Assembly: GCF_025517535.1 (NCBI RefSeq) | Contig: NZ_JAOPKC010000007.1 | Coordinates: 52,112 to 116,111, forward strand | DNA length: 64,000 nucleotides | Direction of reading: 5' to 3' | From: Halapricum hydrolyticum | GTDB lineage: Archaea > Halobacteriota > Halobacteria > Halobacteriales > Haloarculaceae | Shown here: positions 9,142 through 17,763 of the stretch, one piece after another | How the letters are laid out: each line of letters starts with the position of its first letter | Numbering within the stretch: position 1 is the first letter of the stretch | Translations under genes and position numbers: made by a program | The notes under the pieces: model-generated | What the model was told of the DNA's origin: nothing | Seen by the model: the letters and a program-made list of their open reading frames with translations, nothing else | Databases searched by the model: none

Positions 9142-11127
9142 TCAGATGGGGTCCGAGTCAGTGAGTATTTCGACGAGTGCGGGGCCATCGTGGTCGATCG
9201 CGGTTTCGAGCGCCTCGTCGAGGTCGTCCGGGTCGTCGACGAAGAGGCCGTGTCCGCCACAGTTCTCCGCGAATGCGGCGAACTCCGGGTTCACGAGGTC
9301 GGTCTGCCAGACGTCCCACCCGCCCGTACGCTGCTCCTTGCTGATCTTCCCGAGTTCGTCGTCGTTCAACAGGACGTGCGTGATATCCATGTCGTACTTG
9401 ACGGCGGTCGTGAACTCGCTCATGTACTGGCCGAACCCGCCATCGCTGGACACCGAGACGACCTTCCGGCCGGCAAACTGTGACTCGGGTTCCTGCGTGG
9501 CTGCCCACGCCCCAAGGGCCGCCGGGAACGCGAAGCCGATCGACCCGAGATAGCCGGACATGAGCACGGACTGGTGTTCCGGTTCGAAATACCGGCCGAA
9601 CGCATAGGTGTTGTTCCCGACGTCGACGGGAATGATGGCGTCGTCAGGGACGAGTCGGGTCATCGCTTCGAAGGCGGTGGCGTAGTTGACGCCACGCTCG
9701 GGCGTCCCGGCGCGTCGAGTTGCCTTCTCCTCGCGCCAGATCTCCCACCGATCGGCGAGTTCTTCGCGCTGGCTCTCTGCCTCGACGCCCTCAATTCGGT
9801 CAATGAGCTCGTCTACAGTGACGCCGATCTCGCCCCACACTGGAACATCGATGCTGTGGAACTTGCCCAGCGTCATCGCATCGTAGTCGACGTGGATTAT
9901 CGGCTTGTACTCGGCAATGCCCGTGTGATTCGAGAAGCTCGCGCCGAAGACGGCCAGCAGATCCGCCTCGTTCATGAAGTGACTCGCGATCGGCGTTCCG
10001 CTCCGGCCGAGGACGCCCCCCGCGAGTGGGTGGGAGTCGGGAATCTGTCCTTTGCCCTTGAACGTCGTCAGCACCGGACAGTCGAACCGTTCGGCGAGGT
10101 CGACGATGCCGTCCATCTCGAAGCGAGCGCCGTGGCCAGCGATGATGACCGGACGCTCGGCGGTTTCGAGCAGGTCCACCGCATCTTGAACTGCGTCCTC
10201 GGGCGGGCTGATGTCGCGTTCCGTGATGCGCCCCTCGGGGTCGCCGGGCTCGACACCCTCGGCGGACTGCGTTTGTATCTCGTCCGGGAAGATCAGGTGC
10301 GAGACACCGCGTTCGAGGATGGCGGTTTTGGCCGCTCGGGTCGCGAGTTCAGCGTGCTGGCTGTCCGGCAGGACGGTCGCCTCAAACTCGGCGACGTCGC
10401 CGTAGGCGGCTTCGAGGTCGACTTCCTGGAAGTTCCCCGTCCCGAGGACTTGCGACTCGACCTGCCCCGTGAGGGCGATCGTCGGCGAGCGGTCGACGTT
10501 GGCGTCCCACAGGCCCGTGAGCATGTTCGTCGCACCGGGGCCTGCGATGGAGAAACAGGCCGCCGGACGCCCGGTGAGTTTTCCGTATGCCGAGGCGGCG
10601 AACGCGCCGGCGCCCTCGTGCCGAACGCCGTAGTACGCGAGGTTTCCCTGGTCGGCCTCACGGCGGAGCGCGTCGGCGAGGCCGAGATTCGAGTGACCCA
10701 CGATCCCCCAGACCTGTCGGACGCCCCAGTTGACCAGCGTCTCGGCGATGACGTCGGAGACCGTTCGCTCGTGAGGTTCTTCTTCCGGAAATCCGACGTA
10801 GATTCCGTCCTCGCGTTCCTCGACCGGGAACGTCTGGACGCAGTCGTCGTGTGGACCGGGTGTCTCGCCGGTCAGCGGGTCGAAGTCCCACCCGTGCCAC
10901 GGACATCGGAGATATCCTGTCTCGATGGATCCCTCACCGAGGGGTCCGCCCTGATGCGGACAGTTGTTGTCGAGAGCAGCATACTCACCGTCATAATGGG
11001 TTACAGCCACGGTCGTATCGCCACAGCTAACAGCCTTGACTCGACCTTCTGGTAGTTCACCAGGTGAAAGAGCTTTGTACCACGTCGTGTCTCCGTGTGG
11101 CGTGTTCGGGGAAGAGCTATCAGCCAT
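9142..11127 (-). CDS. Rieske-fused thiamine-diphosphate enzyme (pyruvate oxidase-like)
   Basis: A 661-residue fusion. Residues 15-115 form a Rieske domain with both ligand pairs (C56/H58 in CPHQGG and C75/H78 in CPWHGWDF). Residues about 120-661 are a three-domain ThDP enzyme of the pyruvate oxidase/acetolactate synthase superfamily. The catalytic Glu is in VRHEGAGAFAASAYGKLTG and the central domain contains VIIAGHGARF. The cofactor motif is SSDGGFG with LLNDDE about 24 residues later, so the usual GDG start is SDG here. It resembles quinone-dependent pyruvate dehydrogenase (PoxB), but no membrane anchor is obvious; the Rieske cluster could take electrons from the reaction. An upstream ATG at 11187 lies before the expected transcription start given the TATA box at 11198-11207, so 11127 is preferred. 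Confidence 0.87.
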   Translation of the reverse strand: MADSSSPNTPHGDTTWYKALSPGELPEGRVKAVSCGDTTVAVTHYDGEYAALDNNCPHQGGPLGEGSIETGYLRCPWHGWDFDPLTGETPGPHDDCVQTFPVEEREDGIYVGFPEEEPHERTVSDVIAETLVNWGVRQVWGIVGHSNLGLADALRREADQGNLAYYGVRHEGAGAFAASAYGKLTGRPAACFSIAGPGATNMLTGLWDANVDRSPTIALTGQVESQVLGTGNFQEVDLEAAYGDVAEFEATVLPDSQHAELATRAAKTAILERGVSHLIFPDEIQTQSAEGVEPGDPEGRITERDISPPEDAVQDAVDLLETAERPVIIAGHGARFEMDGIVDLAERFDCPVLTTFKGKGQIPDSHPLAGGVLGRSGTPIASHFMNEADLLAVFGASFSNHTGIAEYKPIIHVDYDAMTLGKFHSIDVPVWGEIGVTVDELIDRIEGVEAESQREELADRWEIWREEKATRRAGTPERGVNYATAFEAMTRLVPDDAIIPVDVGNNTYAFGRYFEPEHQSVLMSGYLGSIGFAFPAALGAWAATQEPESQFAGRKVVSVSSDGGFGQYMSEFTTAVKYDMDITHVLLNDDELGKISKEQRTGGWDVWQTDLVNPEFAAFAENCGGHGLFVDDPDDLDEALETAIDHDGPALVEILTDSDPI

Positions 11128-11197
11128 GTCTTTGTAGAGCTTGGAGAACAGGCTTAATGACGCTGTGGGCGTTGAGACGCGTTCCATCTACCCGCAG

Positions 11198-11207
11198 TAT
11201 TTATATA
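11198..11207 (-). promoter_or_regulatory. TATA box of the Rieske-ThDP gene
   Basis: The plus strand reads tatttatata, so the minus strand has a canonical haloarchaeal TATA box. Its centre at about 11203 predicts transcription start near 11176. That is inside the longer reading (start 11187) and supports translation from the ATG at 11127 with a leader of about 50 nt. Confidence 0.55.
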
Positions 11208-11246
11208 CTGTTTGCTGAGTGAAGTCCCGTTCTCCCTCGCTCGAGG

Positions 11247-12326
11247 TTAGGAGACTTCGATCTCGAAGCGAGTTCCCCCTGCTTCGGCATCATAGACAGT
11301 AATTTCCCAGCCGTGCGCCTCGGCGATCTCGGCGACGATAGCGAGGCCGAAGCCAGTTCCGTCACTGGTCGTTGTATGTCCCCACTCGAATACGGTATCT
11401 TGTTCGTCTGCTGGGATCCCTTCGCCGTCATCTTCCACGTAGAACCCGTTACGATCGTCTCTGTCGAGCGTTCCGACACGGACAGTAACCGTCTCCCCAC
11501 CGTGAGTGTGTGCGTTCTCGAAGAGGTTTGCAAAGAGTTCGTGGAGGCGGTCCCGATCCGCGTAAAGTGTCCTCGATGACTTGATTTCGAGAGTCGCTGG
11601 GTCGAGTTCACAGTCGATCCAGACCTCTCGTGCCAGGGGCTCCAACTCGATGTCCGTTCTCTCGCCGACGAGGTGTCCTTCCCTGGTAAGCTGCAAGAGT
11701 TCAGACAACATCTCGTCCATCCGGTCTACGGCGTCCTCGATGGCGTCGAAGTGTTCGGGATCGCCATTCTCCCGGGCAAGGGTCACATGGCCGTTGATGA
11801 TCGAGAGCGGGTTCTTCAGGTCGTGTGAAACGATACTGGCGAATCGATCTAGCCGTTCGATCTTCTCTTCGAGGTCTCGACGGTGTTCGACGCGGTCGGA
11901 GATGTCACGGAGCATCGCGATCATCTGGGTCGGGTCGGTTCCATCTTCTCCGGCGTCGAGTGCGGCTCCGGAGATTTCGGTCGGAACCTCTTCGCCGTCC
12001 TTGGTGAGACAAGTCAGGTCGTCGGTGAAGCCTGATCCTTCCTGGTAGACTTGAGAGATGAACTCCTTTCGGACGCGCTCGACGTCATTTGGATGAATAT
12101 CCTCCGGATGCATCGAGAGGAGTTCCTCGCGGGAGTATCCGAGCAGGTCGCAGGCTGCGGGATTGACATCGAGAAAGGATTCGGTCTCCAGGTCAACGAC
12201 CATCACTGCGTCGTTGTTATATTGGAAAATCTTGCGATAACGCTCTTCAGGAGATGAATCCGGGGCTGCGGACGTCCTCGCCGAACGGTCACTCGGAGGG
12301 TCATCACGATCCTGATCTTCAGCCAT
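11247..12326 (-). CDS. PAS-domain sensor histidine kinase
   Basis: A 359-residue soluble kinase with no membrane helix. A PAS domain occupies about residues 30-150 (YRKIFQYNNDAVMVVDLETE, then a PAC-like segment). A HisKA dimerisation helix pair follows with the phospho-acceptor His in VSHDLKNPLSIINGH. The HATPase_c domain has an N box (LFANLFENAHTHGG), a G1 box (VEDDGEGIPADEQ) and a G2 box (DGTGFGLAIV). No receiver domain or partner response regulator is adjacent, as is usual for haloarchaeal kinases. The start at 12326 lies about 32 nt from the centre of a TATA box at 12354-12363, consistent with an almost leaderless transcript. It senses a cytoplasmic signal, probably redox or a small ligand. 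Confidence 0.9.
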   Translation of the reverse strand: MAEDQDRDDPPSDRSARTSAAPDSSPEERYRKIFQYNNDAVMVVDLETESFLDVNPAACDLLGYSREELLSMHPEDIHPNDVERVRKEFISQVYQEGSGFTDDLTCLTKDGEEVPTEISGAALDAGEDGTDPTQMIAMLRDISDRVEHRRDLEEKIERLDRFASIVSHDLKNPLSIINGHVTLARENGDPEHFDAIEDAVDRMDEMLSELLQLTREGHLVGERTDIELEPLAREVWIDCELDPATLEIKSSRTLYADRDRLHELFANLFENAHTHGGETVTVRVGTLDRDDRNGFYVEDDGEGIPADEQDTVFEWGHTTTSDGTGFGLAIVAEIAEAHGWEITVYDAEAGGTRFEIEVS

Positions 12327-12353
12327 TTTCCTAGCGTAGGTACAGATGTCTTC

Positions 12354-12363
12354 TATATATAAT
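12354..12363 (-). promoter_or_regulatory. TATA box of the histidine kinase gene
   Basis: The plus strand reads tatatataat. The centre lies about 32 bases before the ATG at 12326, so the transcript would start only a few bases before the start codon. This decides against the longer reading from 12386. Confidence 0.6.
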
Positions 12364-12403
12364 ACGCGCTGCGGTGTGCAATACATCCGAACCCCTCCGT
12401 GGG

Positions 12404-12413
12404 TTTTTATTTA
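12404..12413 (+). promoter_or_regulatory. TATA box of the MFS transporter gene
   Basis: The sequence tttttattta is centred about 27 bases before the ATG at 12436, exactly the spacing of a leaderless archaeal transcript. Confidence 0.6.
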
Positions 12414-12435
12414 CGCTGATTAGTACACCAACATA

Positions 12436-13671
12436 ATGGATACGGAGTCACAGGAGCAGGAACAGCCGAAATCAAGTCGCTACCGTGTCCTCCTCATTCT
12501 TGCTGTTGCCGAACTGCTGGCGATGACGCTCTGGTTCAGTGCATCAGCGGTTGGGCCGGAACTCGCGGCGCTCTGGGATCTTTCGAGCGCTGAGACGGCA
12601 TGGTTGACGAACGCGGTGCAACTCGGATTCGTCGTCGGTGCCGTGCTTTCTGCGACACTCACCCTGTCGGATACGATTCCGCCGCGGTACCTGTTTGCTG
12701 TCTCAGCCGCCATCGGTGTGGGAGCGACTGCCCTTATCGCCCTTGCCGTGTCGTCGTTCATCCCGGCCGTTCTGTTACGGTTTCTCACCGGTATCGCACT
12801 GGCCGGTGTGTACCCGACAGGCATGAAAATCATGGCTGGCTGGTTTCGGGAAGGCCGCGGGTTCGCTATCGGCACGCTTGTCGGTGCACTCACGATCGGG
12901 TCGGCGATGCCGCATCTGCTTCGGGCGATCGGTGGTGTCGGTCGTCCGCGACTCGTCTTACTTGGTGCGGCTGGGCTCGCAGCAGTCAGTGGTGTGCTCG
13001 TTCTCTTTGTGCGTCCAGGCCCCTATCAAGCTCCGGCAGCACCGTTCGATCCCGGAGCCGTTCGGCGGATGCTCGGTGACCGCGGAACGATGCTCGCCAA
13101 TCTCGGATATTTCGGTCACATGTGGGAATTATACGCCGTCTGGGCGTGGATTCCCGTCTATTTGGCTGCAAGTTTCGCTACCAGCGGCGACCCGGCACCG
13201 ACACTCGCTGCGCTGCTCGCATTCGGAACTATTGCAGTAGGGGGTATCGGTGCCGTCGTCGCCGGTGTGTTCGCAGATCGTATCGGACGGACAACCGTCA
13301 CGAGCGGAAGTATGATCGTCAGCGGCACAGCCTGTATCGGTGCCGGCTTCGTGTTTGGTGGGCCCCTGCTCATCCTCATCCCCTTCCTGTTGATCTGGGG
13401 GTTCGTTATTGTCGCCGACTCCGCGCAGTTCTCGGCGGCCGTCTCCGAACTCGCCGAGGACAGTTACGTCGGGTCAGCCCTGACGCTCCAGACTGCCATC
13501 GGATTTCTACTCACGGTGGGGTCGATCCAAGTCACACCGATTATTGCCGATGCCGTCGGCTGGCAGTGGGCCTTTGCGCCACTAGTCATCGGACCGTTTG
13601 TCGGGACTGTTGCAATGCTGTGGCTCCGACGGCTTCCTGAGGCAACTGCACTGGCTGGCGGCCGCGGATGA
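12436..13671 (+). CDS. Major facilitator superfamily transporter
   Basis: A 411-residue integral membrane protein with 12 predicted helices and a hydrophilic N-terminal tail rich in Glu/Gln. MFS features are seen: a loop after helix 2 (TLSDTIPPRYLF), the conserved helix 4 region (FLTGIALAGVYPTGMKIMAGWFREGRGFAIG) and the matching loop in the second half (VFADRIGRTTVTSGSMI). The helix 4-5 pattern with GVYPTGMKIMAGW resembles cyanate/nitrate-type and organic-acid MFS carriers; the substrate is unassigned. It is transcribed alone from its own leaderless promoter, divergent from the kinase gene. Confidence 0.88.
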   Translation: MDTESQEQEQPKSSRYRVLLILAVAELLAMTLWFSASAVGPELAALWDLSSAETAWLTNAVQLGFVVGAVLSATLTLSDTIPPRYLFAVSAAIGVGATALIALAVSSFIPAVLLRFLTGIALAGVYPTGMKIMAGWFREGRGFAIGTLVGALTIGSAMPHLLRAIGGVGRPRLVLLGAAGLAAVSGVLVLFVRPGPYQAPAAPFDPGAVRRMLGDRGTMLANLGYFGHMWELYAVWAWIPVYLAASFATSGDPAPTLAALLAFGTIAVGGIGAVVAGVFADRIGRTTVTSGSMIVSGTACIGAGFVFGGPLLILIPFLLIWGFVIVADSAQFSAAVSELAEDSYVGSALTLQTAIGFLLTVGSIQVTPIIADAVGWQWAFAPLVIGPFVGTVAMLWLRRLPEATALAGGRG

Positions 13672-13822
13672 CCCCGCTCCACTTTCAGGCTGCGAGGATG
13701 ACTCTATTATACAACAACCGACCAAGCGTGTTCGCGTAAGAGCGACATGGACCAGGGCGACAAGACTCACCCTGGATAATACTCGTATACTGATTCTGAG
13801 ATGGGATTAGCTGTTCCGAACG

Positions 13823-14179
13823 TCAGAACGTGATGATTTCGTAGCCGTCGTCGACGAGCGAACGGATACTGGGGTGCCCGTCGTGGTCGTCGAGCCGAAC
13901 TACGCCGGAGTCGTTCACTGCATCGTCGACACCGAACGCTCCGGAGCAGAAATCACACGCGGACGCATCATCTTTGACCGCCTGGTAGAGTTCGTGCTGG
14001 TCACTGTCCGGATCTTCGAGTTCAGGGATCCACTGAGTTCCTGCTCCGTCGAAGATGAGCTCTAGTTCGTCTCCGTCGGTCTCTGCGAACTCCTTCGCCG
14101 TCTCGAGACCGTTAACGATTCGACCCAAGTTCGCGTGTCCCTCGGTTCCAGCGAGAATCACAACTGCTGCTTTTGTCAT
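13823..14179 (-). CDS. DsrE-family sulfur-relay-like protein
   Basis: A 118-residue protein of the DsrE/DsrF-like fold. The N-terminal strand (KAAVVILAGTEGHANLGRIVNGLETAKEF) and the Cys-containing segment DASACDFCSGAFG match haloarchaeal members. Family proteins carry persulfide sulfur on a conserved Cys or act as oligomeric scaffolds; C96/C99-like positions here could do so. The ATG at 14179 is chosen over 14230 because the earlier segment has no family match. A TATA-like stretch (plus-strand tttatata near 14253) lies upstream. The gene lies just upstream of neither sulfur-oxidation nor tRNA-thiolation genes, so its role is unclear. Confidence 0.8.
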   Translation of the reverse strand: MTKAAVVILAGTEGHANLGRIVNGLETAKEFAETDGDELELIFDGAGTQWIPELEDPDSDQHELYQAVKDDASACDFCSGAFGVDDAVNDSGVVRLDDHDGHPSIRSLVDDGYEIITF

Positions 14180-14348
14180 TGCATCAGCTAGAACAGTCTC
14201 CGAAGATATAATCCGTCTGCGGCCGTGCAACGAGGATACGCTTGCGAACGTGATTTATATACCTCCTGCTATTCGCCGAGACCAACGGCAGCAAAATTCG
14301 CTCTGAGCTGCCGTCTCAGGATACACTATCCATTGGTAGGGGGACTGA

Positions 14349-14840
14349 TTACTCATAAGCGACATCGGTTCGGCCTTCCTCTGTAACGTCCTCTCGCTTG
14401 AGGACGTACGCTTCCAGGCCATTGAGGACTTCCTCGAACGTTTTCCGGAATCGGGACTCCATCATCACTTTCGCCATTATCGTCCCGAGAAATCCGTACT
14501 TGGGTTCGAACGTGGCGGCCATCGTGACCGCTGCAGCCGTATCACCACGTTCCTCAACGCGGATCTGGACCCGATTCTGCTTCAGAGGCATACTGCCGAC
14601 ATCGATGAATTCCACAGTGTACTCCGATCCTGGACTGTATTCGATAATCTTCTCTTCGATACGGCCACCATCCTCGAATACGCACTCGCGGGTCGCACCG
14701 ACACCAGTCTCCGGGCCGTCTATGATCTTCGACGTCGCAACGTGTGGATTGTACTCGGAGACGCGACCGAACTCGTCGAGTGCAGTCCATACGTCTGTCG
14801 CCGGGGCTGAAATCACCTTTTCAACGCTCACATTGTGCAT
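14349..14840 (-). CDS. SRPBCC (START-like) family protein
   Basis: A 163-residue protein with the helix-grip fold of the polyketide cyclase/SRPBCC family. It begins VEKVISAPATDVWTALDEFGRVSEYNPHV, followed by alternating strands and a long C-terminal helix (FRKTFEEVLNGLEAYVLKRE). These proteins bind hydrophobic ligands in a central cavity; no catalytic residues can be assigned. The ATG at 14840 gives the standard N-terminus and the longer ORF start adds an unrelated Cys-rich stretch. It is 169 bases upstream of the DsrE gene in the same direction. Confidence 0.85.
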   Translation of the reverse strand: MHNVSVEKVISAPATDVWTALDEFGRVSEYNPHVATSKIIDGPETGVGATRECVFEDGGRIEEKIIEYSPGSEYTVEFIDVGSMPLKQNRVQIRVEERGDTAAAVTMAATFEPKYGFLGTIMAKVMMESRFRKTFEEVLNGLEAYVLKREDVTEEGRTDVAYE

Positions 14841-14998
14841 ATCTGAGGAGAGTATTCGCTCCGATATAGCGCTGTCTTGGGAGTGCAAAATACAAACACA
14901 AGGAGAGGCGACAGAACCGCGACACCGCTCACCCAAAGTAGAACGTTCTCTCTGTTGGGGATAATGCTGTGTGGGATAGTTTTACTTCGTGTCCTGGG

Positions 14999-15304
14999 TC
15001 AGAGTTCGATGTCCGTGGCCGATTCGACTTCGAAGCGGGTTACGGCTGGCTCTCCTGCAAGTAACTCCGGTAGTTCAGCCTCGAACTGCTCGAAGTGGTC
15101 GGACTCAGCGTGGGCTCCGAACGCTGCCTCGTCCTCATACTGTTCGAAGAACCGGAAGAGATTCTCGTCGTCCACGTCGACCGCGACTCGATATTCGATG
15201 ATTCCCTCCTCCTCCCGTGAATTCTCAGCTAGTTCTCGAACCAATTCGGTCGCTCTCTCACGATGTTCCGCAGCGATCGGAAACGCCGCATGGACTACTA
15301 ACAT
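14999..15304 (-). CDS. ABM-domain monooxygenase-like protein
   Basis: A 101-residue antibiotic-biosynthesis-monooxygenase (dimeric ferredoxin-like) domain. The pattern is FPIAAEHRERATELVRELAENSREEEGIIEYRV, then a strand with LFRFFEQYEDEAAFGAHAES and a final strand. Such small proteins (YgiN-like) oxidise quinols or small aromatics without a metal or flavin, or serve heme/stress roles. The start at 15304 (MLVVHAAF) is preferred; upstream codons in the ORF do not match. It sits in a minus-strand stress-type group after the disulfide oxidoreductase gene. Confidence 0.85.
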   Translation of the reverse strand: MLVVHAAFPIAAEHRERATELVRELAENSREEEGIIEYRVAVDVDDENLFRFFEQYEDEAAFGAHAESDHFEQFEAELPELLAGEPAVTRFEVESATDIEL

Positions 15305-15475
15305 TCCAACCGCACCGAGGAGCGACTGCTGGTTATGTCTTGAGCAACTGTGCAACTGAAGCACACGGGTGTGACCGACCTTCCACTCACTGATCAATGC
15401 GAGGACTCCCAGTATACCGCACTTATGAGGCCGCCATACTGACGCCCGGACAGACAAGCGGGGACCCTGGCAAAA

Positions 15476-16897
15476 TCAGTGTGAGTGACCTCCTTGGGAG
15501 AACTGTCCCGAGAACGCTCGCTGAACCACCTCGGAGAGTGCAGGATGGATGTGGATGGATTCGCGAATATCCGTGACTGTCCCCGTCCCGGCTTTCATCG
15601 CGACGACGACCTCCTGGATGAGATCGGAGGCTTCGGGTCCGATGATATGACAGCCGAGGATTTCGCCCTCCAAGTCGATGATGACCTTGACGAAGCCGTC
15701 GGCTTTCATTGCACTTCCACGTGCTGTCTGGTCGTACCGATAGGTTCGCGTCGCATACTCCGTGCCGGCTTCCTGAAGTTCAGATTCGTGTGCACCTACC
15801 CCCGCGACTTCTGGTGACGCGAACACAGCGAAGGGCATCGCAGTGTAGTCGACTGGCTTGAGGTCGTCGCCGAAGAGATTTCGAGCGACGGCCTGGGCTT
15901 CGTGGTTCGCGCTGTGCTTCAGGAGATACTCGCCGACGATGTCACCCAGTGCCCAGACTCCCTCAGCGGTCGTCCGGAGATACTCGTCGGTTTCGACGAA
16001 GCCTCGCTCGTCGGTTTCGACCCCTGCTGCGTCGAGATCGAGTAGATCGGTGTTCGGAGTACGGCCAGCGGCCACGAGTAGCGCGTCCCCGGTTACGGTC
16101 ACTGATTCGTCTCCGCGTATCCCGCCGTCGTCTCCGTACTCGTAAGGGTGGGCTTCGACAGTCACTGAACCATCACTCTCTGAGGCAGCTGTCGCTGCAT
16201 GTCCGGTGTGGATAGTGAACCGCTCGGCGTATCGCTCAGTGAACGCTTTGGCGACCTCCTCGTCGGCTTCCGGGAGGAGATTCGGTCGTCGCCCGATAAT
16301 CGTCACGTCGCTCCCGAACGTGCCGAAGAAGTGACCGAGCTCGGCTGCGATGTAGCCGCCTCCGACGATCACGAGGTGGTCCGGTGGGGTTTCCAACTGC
16401 AACGCTTCGGTGCTGGTGAGGTAGTCCACGTCGTCGATCCCGTCGATATCGGGGATTGCCGGCCGTGTCCCGGCAGCGATCAGCACTGTCTCGGCTCGAA
16501 TTCGGGCTCCTTCGTCCTCGCCACTGACGATTTCGACCGTTCGCTCGTCGACGAATCGGCCTTCGCCCTCGTAGAGATCGTGTTGCGCGGAGGAACGGAG
16601 CCCCTTCCGGATAGAGTCGGCGTCGCCACTCACGTCCTCGTTGACCTCGCGAACCATCTCCGCGAAGTCCACATCAGTTATTTCTGCGTCAATGTGGAAC
16701 GCGCCGGCACTCTCGATCGTCTCGAATACGTCTGCATGGTAGAGCAGCATCTTGGACGGGATGCACCCACGGTTGAGACACGTCCCACCGAGCGGTCCTT
16801 TCTCTACGACTGCAACTGACTGGCCTCGGTTGGCTGCTGCGTTCGCGACATCCAAACCGGAGCCGGATCCGATGACTAGAAAATCGACTTCGTTCAT
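15476..16897 (-). CDS. Pyridine nucleotide-disulfide oxidoreductase (lipoamide dehydrogenase/mycothione reductase-like)
   Basis: A 473-residue class I flavoprotein disulfide reductase. It has an FAD motif (LVIGSGSGLDVANAA), redox Cys pair C40/C45 (GGTCLNRGCIPSKM), an NAD(P)H motif (VIVGGGYIAAELGHFFGTFG), the second FAD motif (EGVWALGDIVGEY) and a dimer-interface His-Glu (HIHPALSEVVQRAF). No 2-oxoacid dehydrogenase genes are nearby, so it probably reduces another disulfide. In Halobacterium a member of this superfamily is bis-gamma-glutamylcystine reductase, a plausible but unproven role here. The His-rich tail (GGHSH) is unusual. A paralogue is at 34957-36318. Confidence 0.9.
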   Translation of the reverse strand: MNEVDFLVIGSGSGLDVANAAANRGQSVAVVEKGPLGGTCLNRGCIPSKMLLYHADVFETIESAGAFHIDAEITDVDFAEMVREVNEDVSGDADSIRKGLRSSAQHDLYEGEGRFVDERTVEIVSGEDEGARIRAETVLIAAGTRPAIPDIDGIDDVDYLTSTEALQLETPPDHLVIVGGGYIAAELGHFFGTFGSDVTIIGRRPNLLPEADEEVAKAFTERYAERFTIHTGHAATAASESDGSVTVEAHPYEYGDDGGIRGDESVTVTGDALLVAAGRTPNTDLLDLDAAGVETDERGFVETDEYLRTTAEGVWALGDIVGEYLLKHSANHEAQAVARNLFGDDLKPVDYTAMPFAVFASPEVAGVGAHESELQEAGTEYATRTYRYDQTARGSAMKADGFVKVIIDLEGEILGCHIIGPEASDLIQEVVVAMKAGTGTVTDIRESIHIHPALSEVVQRAFSGQFSQGGHSH

Positions 16898-16993
16898 ACA
16901 TCTGTTATCCGTCCCCGTGAGTAATAATCATCTGCGCCGCCGTTCGGTTCTTTCCCACACTCGAATCAGTAGAACGCGGGACAAATGGCTCCG

Positions 16994-17146
16994 CTACCGT
17001 GGGGCGATTACCGCTGTACACGAGGGGCACTCGGCGAACACCCCGATCGAGTTATCCGACCGTTCGTATGTGATCAGCTCGTCTATCGGCTGGATATCGT
17101 GACCACAGTTCGGGCACACGCCGAGGCGTGAATCGTCGCTCATCAT
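16994..17146 (-). CDS. Small zinc-ribbon protein (DUF7837-like)
   Basis: A 50-residue protein with two CxxC pairs (CPNCGHDI and CPSCTAVI) spaced about 26 residues apart, a single zinc ribbon. Tiny haloarchaeal zinc-ribbon proteins of this layout are deposited as DUF7837 (family number from memory). Two adjacent ATGs exist (17146 and 17143). The function is unknown; it lies between the disulfide oxidoreductase gene and a HalOD1 gene. Confidence 0.75.
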   Translation of the reverse strand: MMSDDSRLGVCPNCGHDIQPIDELITYERSDNSIGVFAECPSCTAVIAPR

Positions 17147-17376
17147 CAAGGGGGCGGGAGCGTGTGACAGGACGCCCCGTTCAGTAGTCGGTTGAAAAAG
17201 GGCATAAGCATTGGCCGGGTCTGCAATCTCGTTCCACAACAGCACTGAGGAATGACTGACGCTTGGGAGTTGAGATCATACCGGGTTTAGCGGGGCTATG
17301 ATGCGTTATTTTCGACTCCACCGACACGAGCAGTACCAACACGCGTATCCAACTCGTCCATCCGAGACTTGTTTTG

Positions 17377-17733
17377 ATGAATTGGGTGAAAATCTCCGGG
17401 ACTTTTCGTCGTCTAGCACGAATCAAATCTGTGGAGTACGAAATCGGGCCGGAGGAATCGGTCAGCACGGCCGTCGTACGCGCGGTGAGCGCAGTTGAAG
17501 GCCGTGAACCGTGTTTTCTTCGACCACTGGCGGATGTCGTCGATCCGACTGCGTTAGATTCGTTGTTCGACCCGCGGTACGGCGGAACTCCTCGGACAGG
17601 CGGCCGCCTCTCGTTCATATACAACAATTGTTGCATCACGATCGACAATGGCGAGTATCTCACGCTCCAGTTGCTAGAAGACCGTTTCAGCGACGAACGC
17701 GATCAGGAACACTCTGACAGTCGCGTCCGCTGA
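17377..17733 (+). CDS. HalOD1 output-domain protein
   Basis: A 118-residue stand-alone HalOD1 domain, the small alpha/beta domain found at the output end of haloarchaeal signalling proteins and as single-domain proteins. Matching features are YEIGPEESVSTAVVRAVSAVEG, the PLADVVDPTALDSLF stretch and a C-terminal hairpin with an aromatic Asn/Cys core (LSFIYNNCCITIDNGEYLTL). It is presumed to interact with regulators; no DNA-binding motif is seen. The ATG at 17377 is used; a TTG one codon earlier is possible. It converges with the TrmB gene. Confidence 0.85.
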   Translation: MNWVKISGTFRRLARIKSVEYEIGPEESVSTAVVRAVSAVEGREPCFLRPLADVVDPTALDSLFDPRYGGTPRTGGRLSFIYNNCCITIDNGEYLTLQLLEDRFSDERDQEHSDSRVR

Positions 17734-17763
17734 CGGAGTAGCTAATAGTTGCTCGTCGCGAGA

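Noticed and set aside
9574..11055. A 493-codon plus-strand open frame
   Set aside because: It is the antisense shadow of the Rieske-ThDP gene, whose motifs are complete on the other strand. High-GC codon bias keeps this frame open.
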